Part shown: positions 46,247 through 55,829 of the stretch, in pieces
How positions within the stretch are numbered: position 1 is the stretch's first letter
How the letters are laid out: each line of letters starts with the position of its first letter
Assembly: GCA_001939145.1 (NCBI GenBank)
Contig: LSRX01000361.1
Span: 558,228-622,227, forward strand
DNA length: 64,000 bases
Source of the DNA: Symbiodinium microadriaticum
Lineage: Eukaryota; Sar; Dinophyceae; Suessiales; Symbiodiniaceae
Reading direction: 5' to 3'
The notes under the pieces: generated by a model
What the model saw: only the letters and a program-made list of their open reading frames with translations
What the model was told of the DNA's origin: nothing
The model's database searches: none
Position numbers and translations under genes: made by a program

Positions 46247-47470
46247 CTGAGATCGAACTCGGAAGCTTCGGGTCGTAGTCACAACGGCAGTTAGCAAAAG
46301 CAGCATCAAGAAGAAGAAGAAGAAGAAGAGCACCCTCTGCTCCAGGGAAAAGAGCATCACTATGCACACGCAGTTTAGAGTTGGCCTCATAGCTATTCAC
46401 ACTGGCTTCAATTGTCAACAACCGAATCCTAAAACCCTTAGCCTTAACCAAAAAAATCTGCAAACTTAGAGGAAGCCATGCTTTGCAAAGCTAAGGATCT
46501 CTGCTTCACCTGCTGGGCTTGCTGCTTCGGTGCCTTGCGGACGGTTCCCTAAAAGCTGAGGCCTCAGGGTTCCTTGAAGAGGGCCTAGGGCCTAGGGCTC
46601 ACAGCTTGCAGGGCTCCACAGTACCTCCACTCTGCCAGGGTTTAGGGTTTCGGCTGGCACGCCCGCTCGAGGCATGCACGCATCCACAGGTCTCCAGGAA
46701 TTATGGCTTAGGGATGAGGCCTAACGGCTTTATGCAGGTCGAGGGTAGGGTCAGGCTTCCTGGTTCATGCGCTTAGAATGCAACCGGTACCCTAAACCGT
46801 CCCTTCTTGTTGACTACCAGTATAACCTTTAATCATGGATCCCTTAATCCCGAAGAATCCTGATCCCTTGAAGGTCTGTAAGCTTTGAGAGGAGACGCTC
46901 CGCCCTGTTTGGTTCAAGCAACAACCCGACAGCCGATAGCAGGCTCAACCCTCCGAAGCCCACGCCGCCTATGCCCATGCAGCCCATGCACCCCAAGCCC
47001 TAAACTCCATGCAGCTGCAGAGGCACTAAAACCCCTGAGACCTAATGCTCGGAAACCCCCGAATGTTGCGAACATCCTAAAGACAAACTACGAAGTCACA
47101 GAGCCCTTGCATCTGCCGTTGTGCGCTGCGTTTCCCTGTGATTCCTCTATGGGACTTCTAAACTACACCCTTAACCCTTTCCAAAAGCTGCGCAACCCCC
47201 TAAAGCCTCACCCATAAACCCCGAAGCTACCCGTATAACCTAAACCTTGAACCCGAACCCCTAAGCCCTTAAACCCTAAACTCTCTGAGTCATTTCAGAA
47301 GAGAGTGCCCTTCCTTGCCTCTGCTGTGGGCTCCGACTCCCCTTGCGCACGCCGGGATCGCCAGGCACGTAGGCTGGGAGGCCTGGTAGTCACGATGTTG
47401 GGGTTTTCGGTTTAGACAGGAGCTCGTCGTAGAATAGGTTTGGGGTTCCATCCGCCGGGAGTTTGGGTCT
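46247..47470. other. Non-coding stretch between a gene end and the LINE
   Basis: Contains (GAA)n at 46307-46331 and many CCCTAAA strings at 47225-47285. No exon was recognised beyond the open frame noted at 46179-46463. Confidence 0.4.
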
Positions 47471-47473
47471 TTT

Positions 47474-47543
47474 GTGTGTGTGTGTGTGTGTGTGTTTGTT
47501 TTTTGTGTTTGTTTGAATATGTATGTATATATATATATATATA
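47474..47543. repeat. (TG)n and (TA)n microsatellite, 5' flank of the LINE
   Basis: TGTGTG, a TTTG-rich spacer, then TATATATA ending at 47543, directly before the LINE frame. Confidence 0.95.
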
Positions 47544-49231
47544 CTGGGTCGTGGCGAGCCCTTAGCTCTACTGAGCTCTCCATCTTGGAACAGGCCCACT
47601 TTGGGATGGCTTTCTTTATGGTGCGACCTCTGCACACTCATGAGGAGGCCCTGCACCATGTACTTTCCATCCTACGACTTCCCACTGTGGATACGCTGCT
47701 GCATGTGGCCAGGCTCCGGCACCTGCTTTCGTGCATCCGGGCTCCAGTACCTGTGTTCTGGGCCATGCTTCATTGGCAAGGTGGTTGGTTGCAGGCGTGC
47801 CGCCGATCCCTTGAGTGGATGTGGGAGCACGTGGACCGTGGAGAGTCTGCCTCCTCATGGCAAGCGTCTTGGCACACGTGGCAGGAGCTTTGTCTGCAAC
47901 AACCTCGCAGGTGGAAGAGCCTTATCCGGAAGGCACAGGTTCAGGCTGTTGCACAAGAGTCGTGCCAGGTCGCGTCGCGCAGGCATTCTGGTCTTGTCTG
48001 TCGGCAGCTACGGTGCGCTGGCGCGACTCTACCGGGCATTGTGGCTAGTGACCGACACCACGTGCATTTTTGTGCACCATGCTCGCAGCTTTTCCAGAAA
48101 CATCAGGCCTGGAGTGTTCACGCTTTTAAGGTCCATGGACACGTGACCGAGGGCAGGAAAATCCATGGTGGCACCCAGTGCCAGTCTTGCCTACGTCATT
48201 TCTCGACTCATGTCAAGTTGTGTCGGCACCTCAATCATAGTCACGCTTGCCGCCTCCATCTGCATGAGGCAGGCCTCAGCTGCCAGGCAGAACCCGGCCA
48301 AGGCAGCCGCAAGGCGCCAGATGAGGGCAAATTTCAGGCCCCATCGTTGCAGGCACAGGGACCGAGGTTGTCCCATGGAGCAGGAGCATGGTGCGAGTAC
48401 CTTGACCGACCATCGGCGGAGGTCACGGACTGCCTTGCAGTCCTTGACTCTGGGCTCTCCCAGGAACAAGCGAACCGGGATGAAGCCTGGGAAAGAGCTC
48501 GTCTAGCCTTTGGATGTGTATGCCTTCCTGTGAGGAAGGTTCTTGCCACTGCCTCTGCCTGGAAGCAAGCGATCTTGTCGGGGTCCATGCAAAGCACTTT
48601 CGCTCCTAGCCTTTTGTGTGAGATCGCGGACTGGATACAGGAAGCTGATCTTGCTGCCTGGCTTGTTCCTTCTCCTGTATCGAAACCGCCGGCTTCCACG
48701 ACTTTTAGGGATGCTTCTCTCATCCTGGATTTCTTGGATACAGCGGCGATTCCTCCTCCAGCAACTTCCCTGGTGCATGGCAGCACACTTGTTTGTATAG
48801 GTACGGGATCCTGGACTTCTTCATTGGGTTCTTTAGGTCCTAACTCCCTCTCCTTCACACATGAGGAGTGCCTGAAGTCCCTACAGGAGGGAACCGTTCC
48901 GTCCTTTTTTGAAGGACCTTTCCAGGACACCGTCTTCCTGATTTCGATCCTTGGATTGCCGTCTTGGCAGGATCTTCCGAATGCTCCCGTCCGTCCGAAG
49001 GTCTTGCTGCAGAAGTTGTCAAGAGTCATCTTGGCCTGCGATCTCCTCCGGTTGGCGCTTCGACTCTGGCTCTCTGGAGTACCGACGGCTTTCTTTTTCC
49101 CTAGTCGTGACCGTATAGTTCCCCAGCCAGTCCGCTCGTTGCATCTCCTAGACTCTGTCTGGTCGAGAGGCACTTGCTGTCTGCGCTCAGGAGGAGCCGA
49201 CTGGGAGCATTTGTCAGTTTCACCTTTCTAA
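47544..49231 (+). mobile_element. 5'-truncated LINE (non-LTR retrotransposon) ORF2 remnant
   Basis: A single frame of about 560 residues with no stop runs from the microsatellite to TAA at 49229-49231. It holds two C2H2 fingers near residues 200-265 (numbered from 47474): CAPCSQLF...H-x4-H and CQSCLRHF...H-x4-H, separated by a G-R-K-I-H-G-G-T spacer. Paired fingers downstream of the reverse-transcriptase core are typical of dinoflagellate LINE-type ORF2 proteins. No polymerase motif (YxDD) is present, so the element is cut off 5' of this part and cannot encode a working reverse transcriptase. Only low-complexity sequence supports anything N-terminal to GSWRALSS. The intact frame suggests a fairly recent insertion. 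It is antisense to the surrounding genes. Confidence 0.75.
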
Positions 49232-49294
49232 TTAACTTGCCACGAAGGGCTGCAACCGAACATGGATTCAACGCCCAGAAAGAGCGAAAGAGCG

Positions 49295-49327
49295 AATATA
49301 TATATATATATACACACACACAAACGC
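49295..49327. repeat. (TA)n(CA)n microsatellite, 3' flank of the LINE
   Basis: ATATATATATATACACACAC follows about 60 nt of 3' UTR. With the matching TA run at the 5' end it can be read as a target-site duplication within a microsatellite. Confidence 0.9.
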
Positions 49328-49329
49328 AC

Positions 49330-50570
49330 ATGTATGTTTTCTCCAGGTCGTGCATGGAATAATGCTTCGGCAAAGGGTTTCCCAACTTTTCTGGGTTGAT
49401 TAGGGTATGCAGAGGTTCTTGTACTGAGCAAGCTCGGGCTTGTGATTCCGCAAAACATGCAAGAAACGGGGAAGAGGACCCCAAACCCTTAAATCACCAC
49501 ACAGGGACCGCTGAACTAGATCCTGCTCTACCCTCCGACCCGAAAGAACGCTTGAGTTAGCTTCTCCCGAAAGCAAATCACTCTTATACTAAGGATCCTG
49601 AAATATAACCTACAGCAGAAGCACATCCGGCTTCCCTGTGTCCAAAACAACATAAACCCTCATGACCTCATCATTACTTTTGATAGGCCACTGAGAATCC
49701 TGTCTTAAAGGAAAAAGCAACTTGTCTGAGGCCGCCGCTCTTCTGAAACCCGTGGGACCTTTGGCGCCGCCACTTTGGCCAAGCGCGTTGTCGGGCCTGA
49801 CGACACGCCGGTGCGGGGGTCCCGCTGGATCCCGCTGGGTCTGCGTTGAGGCCTTTGTTGGATTTTATGGCCTTATACAAGGGTGTCTTTAATTTCTTAG
49901 GGTGCACATGTAGTTTTGGGTTTGGCTTCGATTTATGCTGGTCCTGCCTATTGCGCATGCGTATGACAACAGCGAATGCTGCTGAACATCCTACTAGCGA
50001 GAACGACTTCAATGACGAATGACTCATAGTCACAATCATCTTCATCACCCTTGCATCACCACAACCGCCACAAGAGCATTAGTTTTTCATGGCATTGATG
50101 CAGCCCCAAACCCCTAGCCCAGAGCCAGGCCCACTGATAAATCCAAAAGCCTCAAAGTCTTAAGGCTAAACCCCTCAACCCTAAACCCTAACCCCAGGCT
50201 CTACAGCTTAAATCCTAAAGCCATCCGAAAGTGCAAGAGCAACTGAGCCTCGAGAACCTGCTAGCTGCTGCAGCAAAGCTTCATCGGCGGCCTCTTTGGT
50301 CAAACTTTGGGTTCTGGGTTTAGGGCGTGTTTCGGGGCCTATACAGTAGAAAGCATAGGGAATCCATTGTATGGGCTTAGGGCAAGCAGGGCGTCATTGT
50401 TGATTGTGGAGGCGTCAAATGTCAAGTCGTATTTCGGCAGTCAAGGCCCGAAACTGCAGAGGCTTGGGGCTTCGAGATTGAGAGCCCCAATTCCTAAACC
50501 CAAGGTCGTCAAGCCCTTGTCTGTTCGAAAACCTTCGAACCCTGGAAGCCCTGAACCCTGCATGGCAAGG
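49330..50570. other. Non-coding stretch, no gene seen
   Basis: CCCTAAA/TTTAGGG strings. A 124-residue minus-strand frame (49674-50048) has no motif or clear splice sites and is left uncalled. Confidence 0.4.
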
Positions 50571-50575
50571 CTTAC

Positions 50576-50681
50576 AATCTCAGCTAGAACCTGAAGAATC
50601 AAATCCCGTTCTTGCAAGTTCTTGCCGCCAGCACTCCCGGCACGTGTTCCTCCACTTCCTTTTTGCCCGCACCAGGGCAAG
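50576..50681 (-). CDS. Candidate exon, 35 codons, GTAAGC donor
   Basis: CTCAG acceptor at 50683-50682. The frame reads LPWCGQKGSGGTRAGSAGGK, then NLQERDLILQVLAEI, with GTAAGC directly after. An overlapping frame (ALVRAKRKWRNTCRECWRQ) is also open. Unrecognised. Confidence 0.45.
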
Positions 50682-50973
50682 CTGAGAAGCAACGGTTGGT
50701 GCACGCAGCTCCCGAAACCCGAAAGTCCCCGAACCCTTGACCGGAACCCCTGAACCCCAAAAGCCCCCGACCTGACTAAACCTCCCAAACCCTGAGGCCC
50801 CGACAAGGGACGTCTGCGTGAAGGCCTCCAGATCTTTCCCTGCAGCGGACGCAGGCGAAAGGGATTTTGAGCTATATTATCTTGTATTTAAACATACAGG
50901 AACCGCAAGGAATAACATTGGTAATTCTTGAGACTTCTACATACGTATATAAGGGCCAGGGTTTCGACTAGAA

Positions 50974-51012
50974 AGATTCGGTGCTCACTCTCGGACATGC
51001 CAGGCGGAGTTC
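50974..51012 (-). repeat. Dispersed one-directional element copy
   Basis: The plus strand has ATTCGGTGCTCACTCTCGGA, then CATGCCAGGCGGAGTTC. Confidence 0.65.
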
Positions 51013-51499
51013 TTGGTGCGTAGTCGTTTTTGCAGGAAAATCTTATGTTACAAAGGATTTGGACTCTCGCTGGTCTATTGCTGAGGCTGGAGGGCAGGGT
51101 CTATTGGGCTTTGGGAGTCTGTGTTGCGTTTAAGTTTGCAGTAACACAGCTAGACTAGGGTAGTCGAAAGCTCTATAGGGTCGCTTCTAATCTAGCATCC
51201 TTGCAAAACATTTGCCGGGTCTGAGCAGCGCAGTTTCGGGTGCTGCATCCGAGATCTGCTATCAGTGGAAGCCATCGACTTGGGAGTAGGGACGTGAACT
51301 TTAGGGGCCGATATCGATATAATTAGTAACAATGTCTCCTTATCACGACGTGGAATCATGCCTACGTACAGCTTATAGAGTAAAAGTCCCAATAAAATAG
51401 CAAGCCCAGGCCTTGTGTGTGGCTCAGAGCAGCAGGCAAGATCATAAGAAGTGCAACACCGGCAGACTTTCGATCAATGGATGCCCCGGAAAATTTCGC

Positions 51500-51600
51500 A
51501 AAAGGCAGCCCTCCTTGCAGGATTCGAACATGTGGTTTTAACTCCTTCGCCCGAGGACTCGAGCTATGCGAAATCCCAATCCCGAAATATCTCGAGCCGT
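51500..51600 (-). other. tRNA-like sequence, not foldable as a tRNA
   Basis: On the minus strand, ATAGCTCGAG is followed about 38 nt later by GTTCGAATCCTGC, resembling A and B boxes. The T-stem and overall spacing do not fit a functional tRNA. It could be a decayed tRNA pseudogene or chance. Confidence 0.2.
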
Positions 51601-51699
51601 GTGTTTGCCGGTTGTCACGCGACACGCCTCTCCTGCTGCTACACTTTCCCTTGTCGGGCCGGAGGGGTACTGTGCGCTTGCAGGGGCTTTAGCACAGGT

Positions 51700-52089
51700 T
51701 TATGAGCGAGGAGTCTTGCTAGGGTCAACGCCTTCGCCCCGGACCTGTCGCAGCTGCGCTGCACGCTTCTTGAGCGCAGGCGAGAGAAACCTGCCGAGCA
51801 GAAACATCGGAGTTTCAGAACAGAAAGGCTCCTTATCAGACGGGCCCCGAAATGAGGCACGTCGAATTGAAGACTCCACATGCGTCTGAGCTGGCATCAC
51901 AACATCCTGAATGCCCTGAACCTCAACTACTGGCAGCTTGCCGAAACTCCACATCTCGCGGCCGAGCATTAGAGGACAAAGCGGAGCGTCTGAATGCTCA
52001 ATCCCTGCTAAACCTTTAACACGACCCTCTGGCACTTTGCCTGCCAGCTTTCTTCGGCCAAGCCTACGCAGGCGGACGAGGGTAGCCAT
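51700..52089 (-). CDS. Compact 129-residue ORF, unrecognised, basic N-terminus
   Basis: It starts at an ATG in good context (GGAGCCATGG) and ends at TAA. The N-terminus MATLVRLRRLGRRKLAGKVP is Arg/Lys-rich and amphipathic, like an organelle-targeting leader. The rest is mixed (MWSFGKLPVVEVQGIQDVVM; PMFLLGRFLSPALKKRAAQL). It has no recognised domain. It may be intronless, or one large exon of the minus-strand block. An upstream in-block frame at 52205-52495 (CLHRADFARLCRRLQLPTMQ) may be a further exon. Confidence 0.45.
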   Translation of the reverse strand: MATLVRLRRLGRRKLAGKVPEGRVKGLAGIEHSDAPLCPLMLGREMWSFGKLPVVEVQGIQDVVMPAQTHVESSIRRASFRGPSDKEPFCSETPMFLLGRFLSPALKKRAAQLRQVRGEGVDPSKTPRS

Positions 52090-52204
52090 GGGCTCCTAAA
52101 TAAATGAAAGAGCCCCTGAACTTGATCTGCAATCGCTGTTGTAAACCTACTTGTAACGTGCCACCTGAGAAGATCCCGTCATATATTCGGAATGGAAGAT
52201 GTCG

Positions 52205-52250
52205 TCATGGTGGCGGTGGTTGTGGCGGCGGCGGTGGGGCTGCGGTTGTG
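52205..52250. repeat. GGN trinucleotide-rich run
   Basis: GGTGGC/GGCGGC units, encoding Pro on the minus strand or Gly/Val on the plus. Confidence 0.8.
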
Positions 52251-52714
52251 TCCTGCATGGTTGGGAGTTGCAGTCTCCTGCACAGTCTCGCAAAGTCAGC
52301 TCGGTGCAGGCATGCCCTTACCCGGGCCGGAAAAGAAGATGATGTTTCCTGAGGACGCAAAGGAGGGGCTATCCTCCTCATCATAAACTTAGGGCTCTCC
52401 CTGCAAGGACATGAAGTAGCCTGCGTTTTGTACTGTCTGCCTTCGGAAACAGCCGGCCTCTGATCTGGAAGCTTTAGTTTCGAGCTGTTGTGCATGCAGG
52501 CCCTAGCGGTCCCAATGAGCTTCCCTCACAGAGCTGATGCAAAACCTACTCAGACGCCCGTCGGGCTGACCCACGAGGTGGCATTATGATGCACTACTGG
52601 CCAGGTCCAAACGTTACATCAAGTACCGAACCCGGTTCCTTCTATAGACACCCCAGACCATCGATTGAAGTCCTGCATTCCCCAAACACTGCAGATCTCA
52701 TACACATTGCATAC

Positions 52715-52831
52715 CGCCTCCTCCAGGAAGGAATTTGCCGAGAGGAGATCGCTCTGCATGGCACCAAGCGCCAAGGTGCTGTGCCAGGCTGTTTCGGCCG
52801 TCAATTGCAGAGGCTCGAGACGCCTCAAAAC
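52715..52831 (-). CDS. Candidate exon, 39 codons (LEPLQLTAETAWHSTLALGA)
   Basis: TTGAG|G acceptor (52833-52832), phase 0 at both ends, and a GTATGC donor at 52714. The frame continues MQSDLLSANSFLEEA. A second frame is also open. Unrecognised helical protein. Confidence 0.45.
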
Positions 52832-52939
52832 CTCAAGATCGAAAATGCTACGAGTATATATGTTTATTCTTAACGGCCTGCGCGCAAGAACTCGAATCAA
52901 CCAACTTGGATAAAGTTCACATGCGGATGGAGTGAGAGA

Positions 52940-53915
52940 TGGCAGTGCTGAAGATGTTTGCCCCTAACTACATGTATGAAGATCCCGTATTAGGATCTGG
53001 CATGGCGTTGCAGCCGGCAGCCATGCGTGTTTCCGTCCATCTGACACCATCGCAAACACACTGAGTAAAGGCCGTCCTGGCCTGTAATTAGGCACTCAAA
53101 CTTCACCCCGAAGTTCTAAGAACAAACCCAAGTCCTACATCCCTGCCCCGCGGAAACCACTTTGTCTATCACAGGCTACAGCAACAACCCTGCGCATAAC
53201 GCATGGGCACTTACACACAGTGCTCCTATTCTTCCTTTGCTGTGCACAATATACCGTTTCTAAAAACGTTGCAGTTCATGGTTGGGTTGGACTCAAGCTG
53301 GAGCATTGCTGAGGTGCTGCCATTGCATGGACACCGCTCGCTTCCTATGCCGTGACACGACAGACTGCGAAACCTTAAACAAGACCAAACCAAAACATTC
53401 CTAGGCCGGGATGGACTCTGAGCAAGCCCTGGCTTGGATCAAGCGCATGCAGTGGGAATGCTGTGCCTCAAATTGCAGGGCCCTCGTGCCTACTTTAACC
53501 CGACTACACCCCAAACTGAAGCAATCCCAAAAAGGGCTGTAAACTTCTCTCGACACACTCTGATATACAGACCAAAGCAGACTCAGCCCAACAGGCGCCT
53601 CATCCTCGAAGCCTTCCACTCCTCGTCACAACGAATCCACATAGGGTTGTTCTTCCCTCCCACACAGCCCATCCGCATAGGGTTTAGGCCAAAGTTTAGG
53701 CTTTAGGGTTTGGTCTCCTACTATTTCCTACTTGCGGGAGCAAGCTCTAGGATTGGTTTTGGACATGTGCACGAACCAAACCAACATTCCTTTCCCTATA
53801 TGGGGAATCTGTCTTAGCCTGCCTGCCTGCCTGTCTTTCTGTCAAACCACTCGCGCACGTAACCAAAATACATCAGAGCTGTCAACGCGTCGGGCCGCAC
53901 TGCATATTCAGGCAA
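52940..53915. other. Non-coding stretch, no gene seen
   Basis: Short frames only. Confidence 0.4.
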
Positions 53916-53920
53916 GTTTA

Positions 53921-53965
53921 GAGTTTCGACTCTCACACTCGCACAAGCAGGCAAGGCTCCTCATG
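53921..53965 (-). repeat. Dispersed one-directional element copy
   Basis: The plus strand has GTTTCGACTCTCACACTCGC, then ACAAGCAGGCAAGGCTCCTC. Confidence 0.65.
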
Positions 53966-54070
53966 GTCCGATCTCCGCTTACTTGACTGCTGTTGCCGAC
54001 TCACACGACATTCTAGCCCACCCAACAATCTACATAACAAATGCAATAGCCAACACCATCACAGCATGAG

Positions 54071-54199
54071 TCAACACAGCAGCAGTGCCAACAAACTTGC
54101 TGGCAACACAGGGACATTACCCTCGTCGCCATCTGTTTCAAAAGAGCTGTACTTGCCACTAACCACGCCACAGAGAGCATACGAGCAACGACTCAACAT
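54071..54199 (-). CDS. Small ORF (42 residues) directly behind the membrane-protein ORF
   Basis: ATG at 54199 to TGA at 54071. The protein begins MLSRCSYALCGVVSG, has an acidic middle (SFETDGDEGNVPVLP) and ends in the hydrophobic LLALLLC. An overlapping frame gives a hydrophobic LTHAVMVLAIAFVM ending at TAG. It lies 90 nt after the stop of the 392-residue ORF on the same strand. It could be a real small protein, or the decayed continuation of a longer gene. Confidence 0.3.
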   Translation of the reverse strand: MLSRCSYALCGVVSGKYSSFETDGDEGNVPVLPASLLALLLC

Positions 54200-54248
54200 C
54201 GCCCACACTTAGCATTCTGACATGCACGTATAAATTCTCTCATTCAAC

Positions 54249-54288
54249 AAATTCCAGGCAGTGTCAATAAATTCCAGGCAGTGTTCAT
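54249..54288. repeat. 20-bp tandem duplication (AATTCCAGGCAGTGT...)
   Basis: Two copies of AAATTCCAGGCAGTGT-CA/TCA in tandem, right after the stop codon of the 392-residue ORF, followed by three ATTC units (54286-54298). Confidence 0.85.
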
Positions 54289-55467
54289 TCATTCATTCAC
54301 CAAAACCGAAGCCGCAGTAAAAGCCCCAGCATGTGCCGCTGCCCAAACCATTGTCCTCTGAAAATGGCGATGAATTCCGAACAGAAAGACCAACAGCACA
54401 TTGAAGAGAGCTCCAATCTGCTCGTTCGCATAAACACACCACTGGGTGACGCGCGTGTAGACACTCCAAGCGCGCATTGCGTAGTAGCAAATGCCAGGGT
54501 GGTGATTGCAAACAATGTCAATCTTGCCGTGGAATCCACATGGGATATGTGCGAAGTCAGGAGGCGTGAGCCCAAGAGGCTCGTGTCTTGAAACGTTCTC
54601 GCAAAAGTGGTCACGGGCCCTCCAATTGGCAAGGACCATTGGAAAATCGACCGCCGCCGGTGCTGCCAGCGACAAAGTAAGCAGACCGGTCAGCAGGTAA
54701 ATGACAATCCTCCAAGGAAAACTCTTAAGTCGCCGAGTTACCGTGAATGTCTCACCGTCACGCACTTCGACGACCTCCCAAATCGAAAAGGAATGCTGGT
54801 CCAGGTGCAACAACTCAACGGCCATGATAGGTCCGTCAGCATCCCAATCCTCATCGGCGACTTGCAGTTCGCCGAAATCCAAAGAGCCCTCAACAAGGAC
54901 GCTGGAGGAACCAGCGCACCCGGAAACAGAAGCATCAGACGATGCACCGCAGCCCTCGCCCAAGCCAGTCCCTGTGCCGGCATCCCCACTCTCGGACGAA
55001 ACGTCCTCAATTGCTGACCTCTGGTGGACGGAAATTTTGTTCCCGCCCGTAGCATAGCGTAAGATTTCCACTGGTGAGATGGGAGACGGAAGCTCGAAAC
55101 GAGATTCACGCCCCTCACTCACGAGCGCTCGCCGGTCGGAATCCGTGATGTGCAACATGTGCAACGTGTCCCACCTTCCGTTCAAAACGGGAATCCCAAC
55201 GGCAACGTTCGCCTTCCCACGGTTGGTGTATCTCACAGGTTCCCACTCAAGGTCCGTCAGCTTCACGTTCAAACGTTCAGCGACGAACATGGCGAACGCC
55301 ACAGGTCTCCATCCGTACTCGCCTCCGAGTCTGCGAGTTTCAACGTTCGCGCGCTTGTAGACTTGCAAGAGGTCAAAATCAAAGTTAGTCGAATAGGAGT
55401 ACGTAACCCCATAATCACACTGAGGAAGGACAGCCCTCCACGCGTTGACCTGAGCCTTGGAAGCCAT
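54289..55467 (-). CDS. Intronless 392-residue membrane protein, unrecognised
   Basis: ATG at 55467 in strong context (GCGCCATGG), TGA at 54289-54291, and no internal stop or clear intron, unlike every other gene here. Layout: a soluble N-terminal domain (1-150; segments DYGVTYSYSTNFDFDLLQVY, YGWRPVAFAMFVAERLNVKL); a Ser/Gly-rich acidic linker (155-195); a short acidic region; a membrane segment (about 253-275, IVIYLLTGLLTLSLAAPAAV); a Cys-containing loop (C289, C310, C320, C327, C344); and hydrophobic stretches at 351-366 and 372-390. No family is recognised. A single open frame with a soluble head and clustered C-terminal membrane segments could be a retrogene, a transposon-borne gene or an integrated protist RNA-virus gene; this is inference only. 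Confidence 0.6.
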   Translation of the reverse strand: MASKAQVNAWRAVLPQCDYGVTYSYSTNFDFDLLQVYKRANVETRRLGGEYGWRPVAFAMFVAERLNVKLTDLEWEPVRYTNRGKANVAVGIPVLNGRWDTLHMLHITDSDRRALVSEGRESRFELPSPISPVEILRYATGGNKISVHQRSAIEDVSSESGDAGTGTGLGEGCGASSDASVSGCAGSSSVLVEGSLDFGELQVADEDWDADGPIMAVELLHLDQHSFSIWEVVEVRDGETFTVTRRLKSFPWRIVIYLLTGLLTLSLAAPAAVDFPMVLANWRARDHFCENVSRHEPLGLTPPDFAHIPCGFHGKIDIVCNHHPGICYYAMRAWSVYTRVTQWCVYANEQIGALFNVLLVFLFGIHRHFQRTMVWAAAHAGAFTAASVLVNE

Positions 55468-55721
55468 GGCGCAGAAATAGTTATTGATAGAACGTTGATA
55501 GATGTCTGCCTGTCAAAAAAGTTTAGAGTTTAGGGGTTTGGGGTTTAAAAACAAGGGTTAACGAAGTTTAGGGTTTTGGAGTTTATGCAACGGCTCTGAC
55601 TGGCAAACTGCCGCGGAAGCCAATCCTCAGGTCCGAAAGTCCCAGAACCCAAAACCATTTCCACAAGCCCTGAAAAGTTCAGACCCATGCAGAAGGGTTT
55701 AAGGCTTCGGGTTTAGGGATT

Positions 55722-55739
55722 TTGACACTCACACTTGGT
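55722..55739 (-). repeat. Dispersed-element tail fused to the 3' end of the U6 copy
   Basis: The plus strand reads TTGACACTCACACTTGG, preceded by TTTAGGGAT. On the minus strand the U6 sequence runs straight into AAGTGTGAGTGTCAAAATCC and then CTAAACCC, the same tail as the dispersed element. Confidence 0.65.
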
Positions 55740-55822
55740 ACACTTCCCGATTTGTGCGTGTCATCTTTGCGCGGGGGCCATGCTAATCTTCTCTCTATCG
55801 TATCGGATGATCCTCGATGGGA
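55740..55822 (-). ncRNA. U6: U6 snRNA copy, variant or pseudogene
   Basis: The minus strand carries the U6 core: GATACGATAGAGAGAAGATT, then AGCATGGCCCCCGCGCAAAG and ATGACACGCACAAATCGG. The AGC catalytic triad and the ISL region are recognisable. U6 pairs with U4/U2 and forms the spliceosome active site. Here the near-invariant ACAGAGA box reads AGAGAGA, the ISL has GCGCAAAG instead of GCGCAAGG, and no T-run terminator follows. The 5' end (near CCCATCGAGGATCATCC) is uncertain. Most likely a processed copy rather than the working gene. Confidence 0.8.
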
Positions 55823-55829
55823 ATTTAGG

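Noticed and set aside
48334-49173. 279-residue minus-strand frame
   Set aside because: Antisense shadow of the LINE frame; the plus frame has the C2H2 finger pattern.
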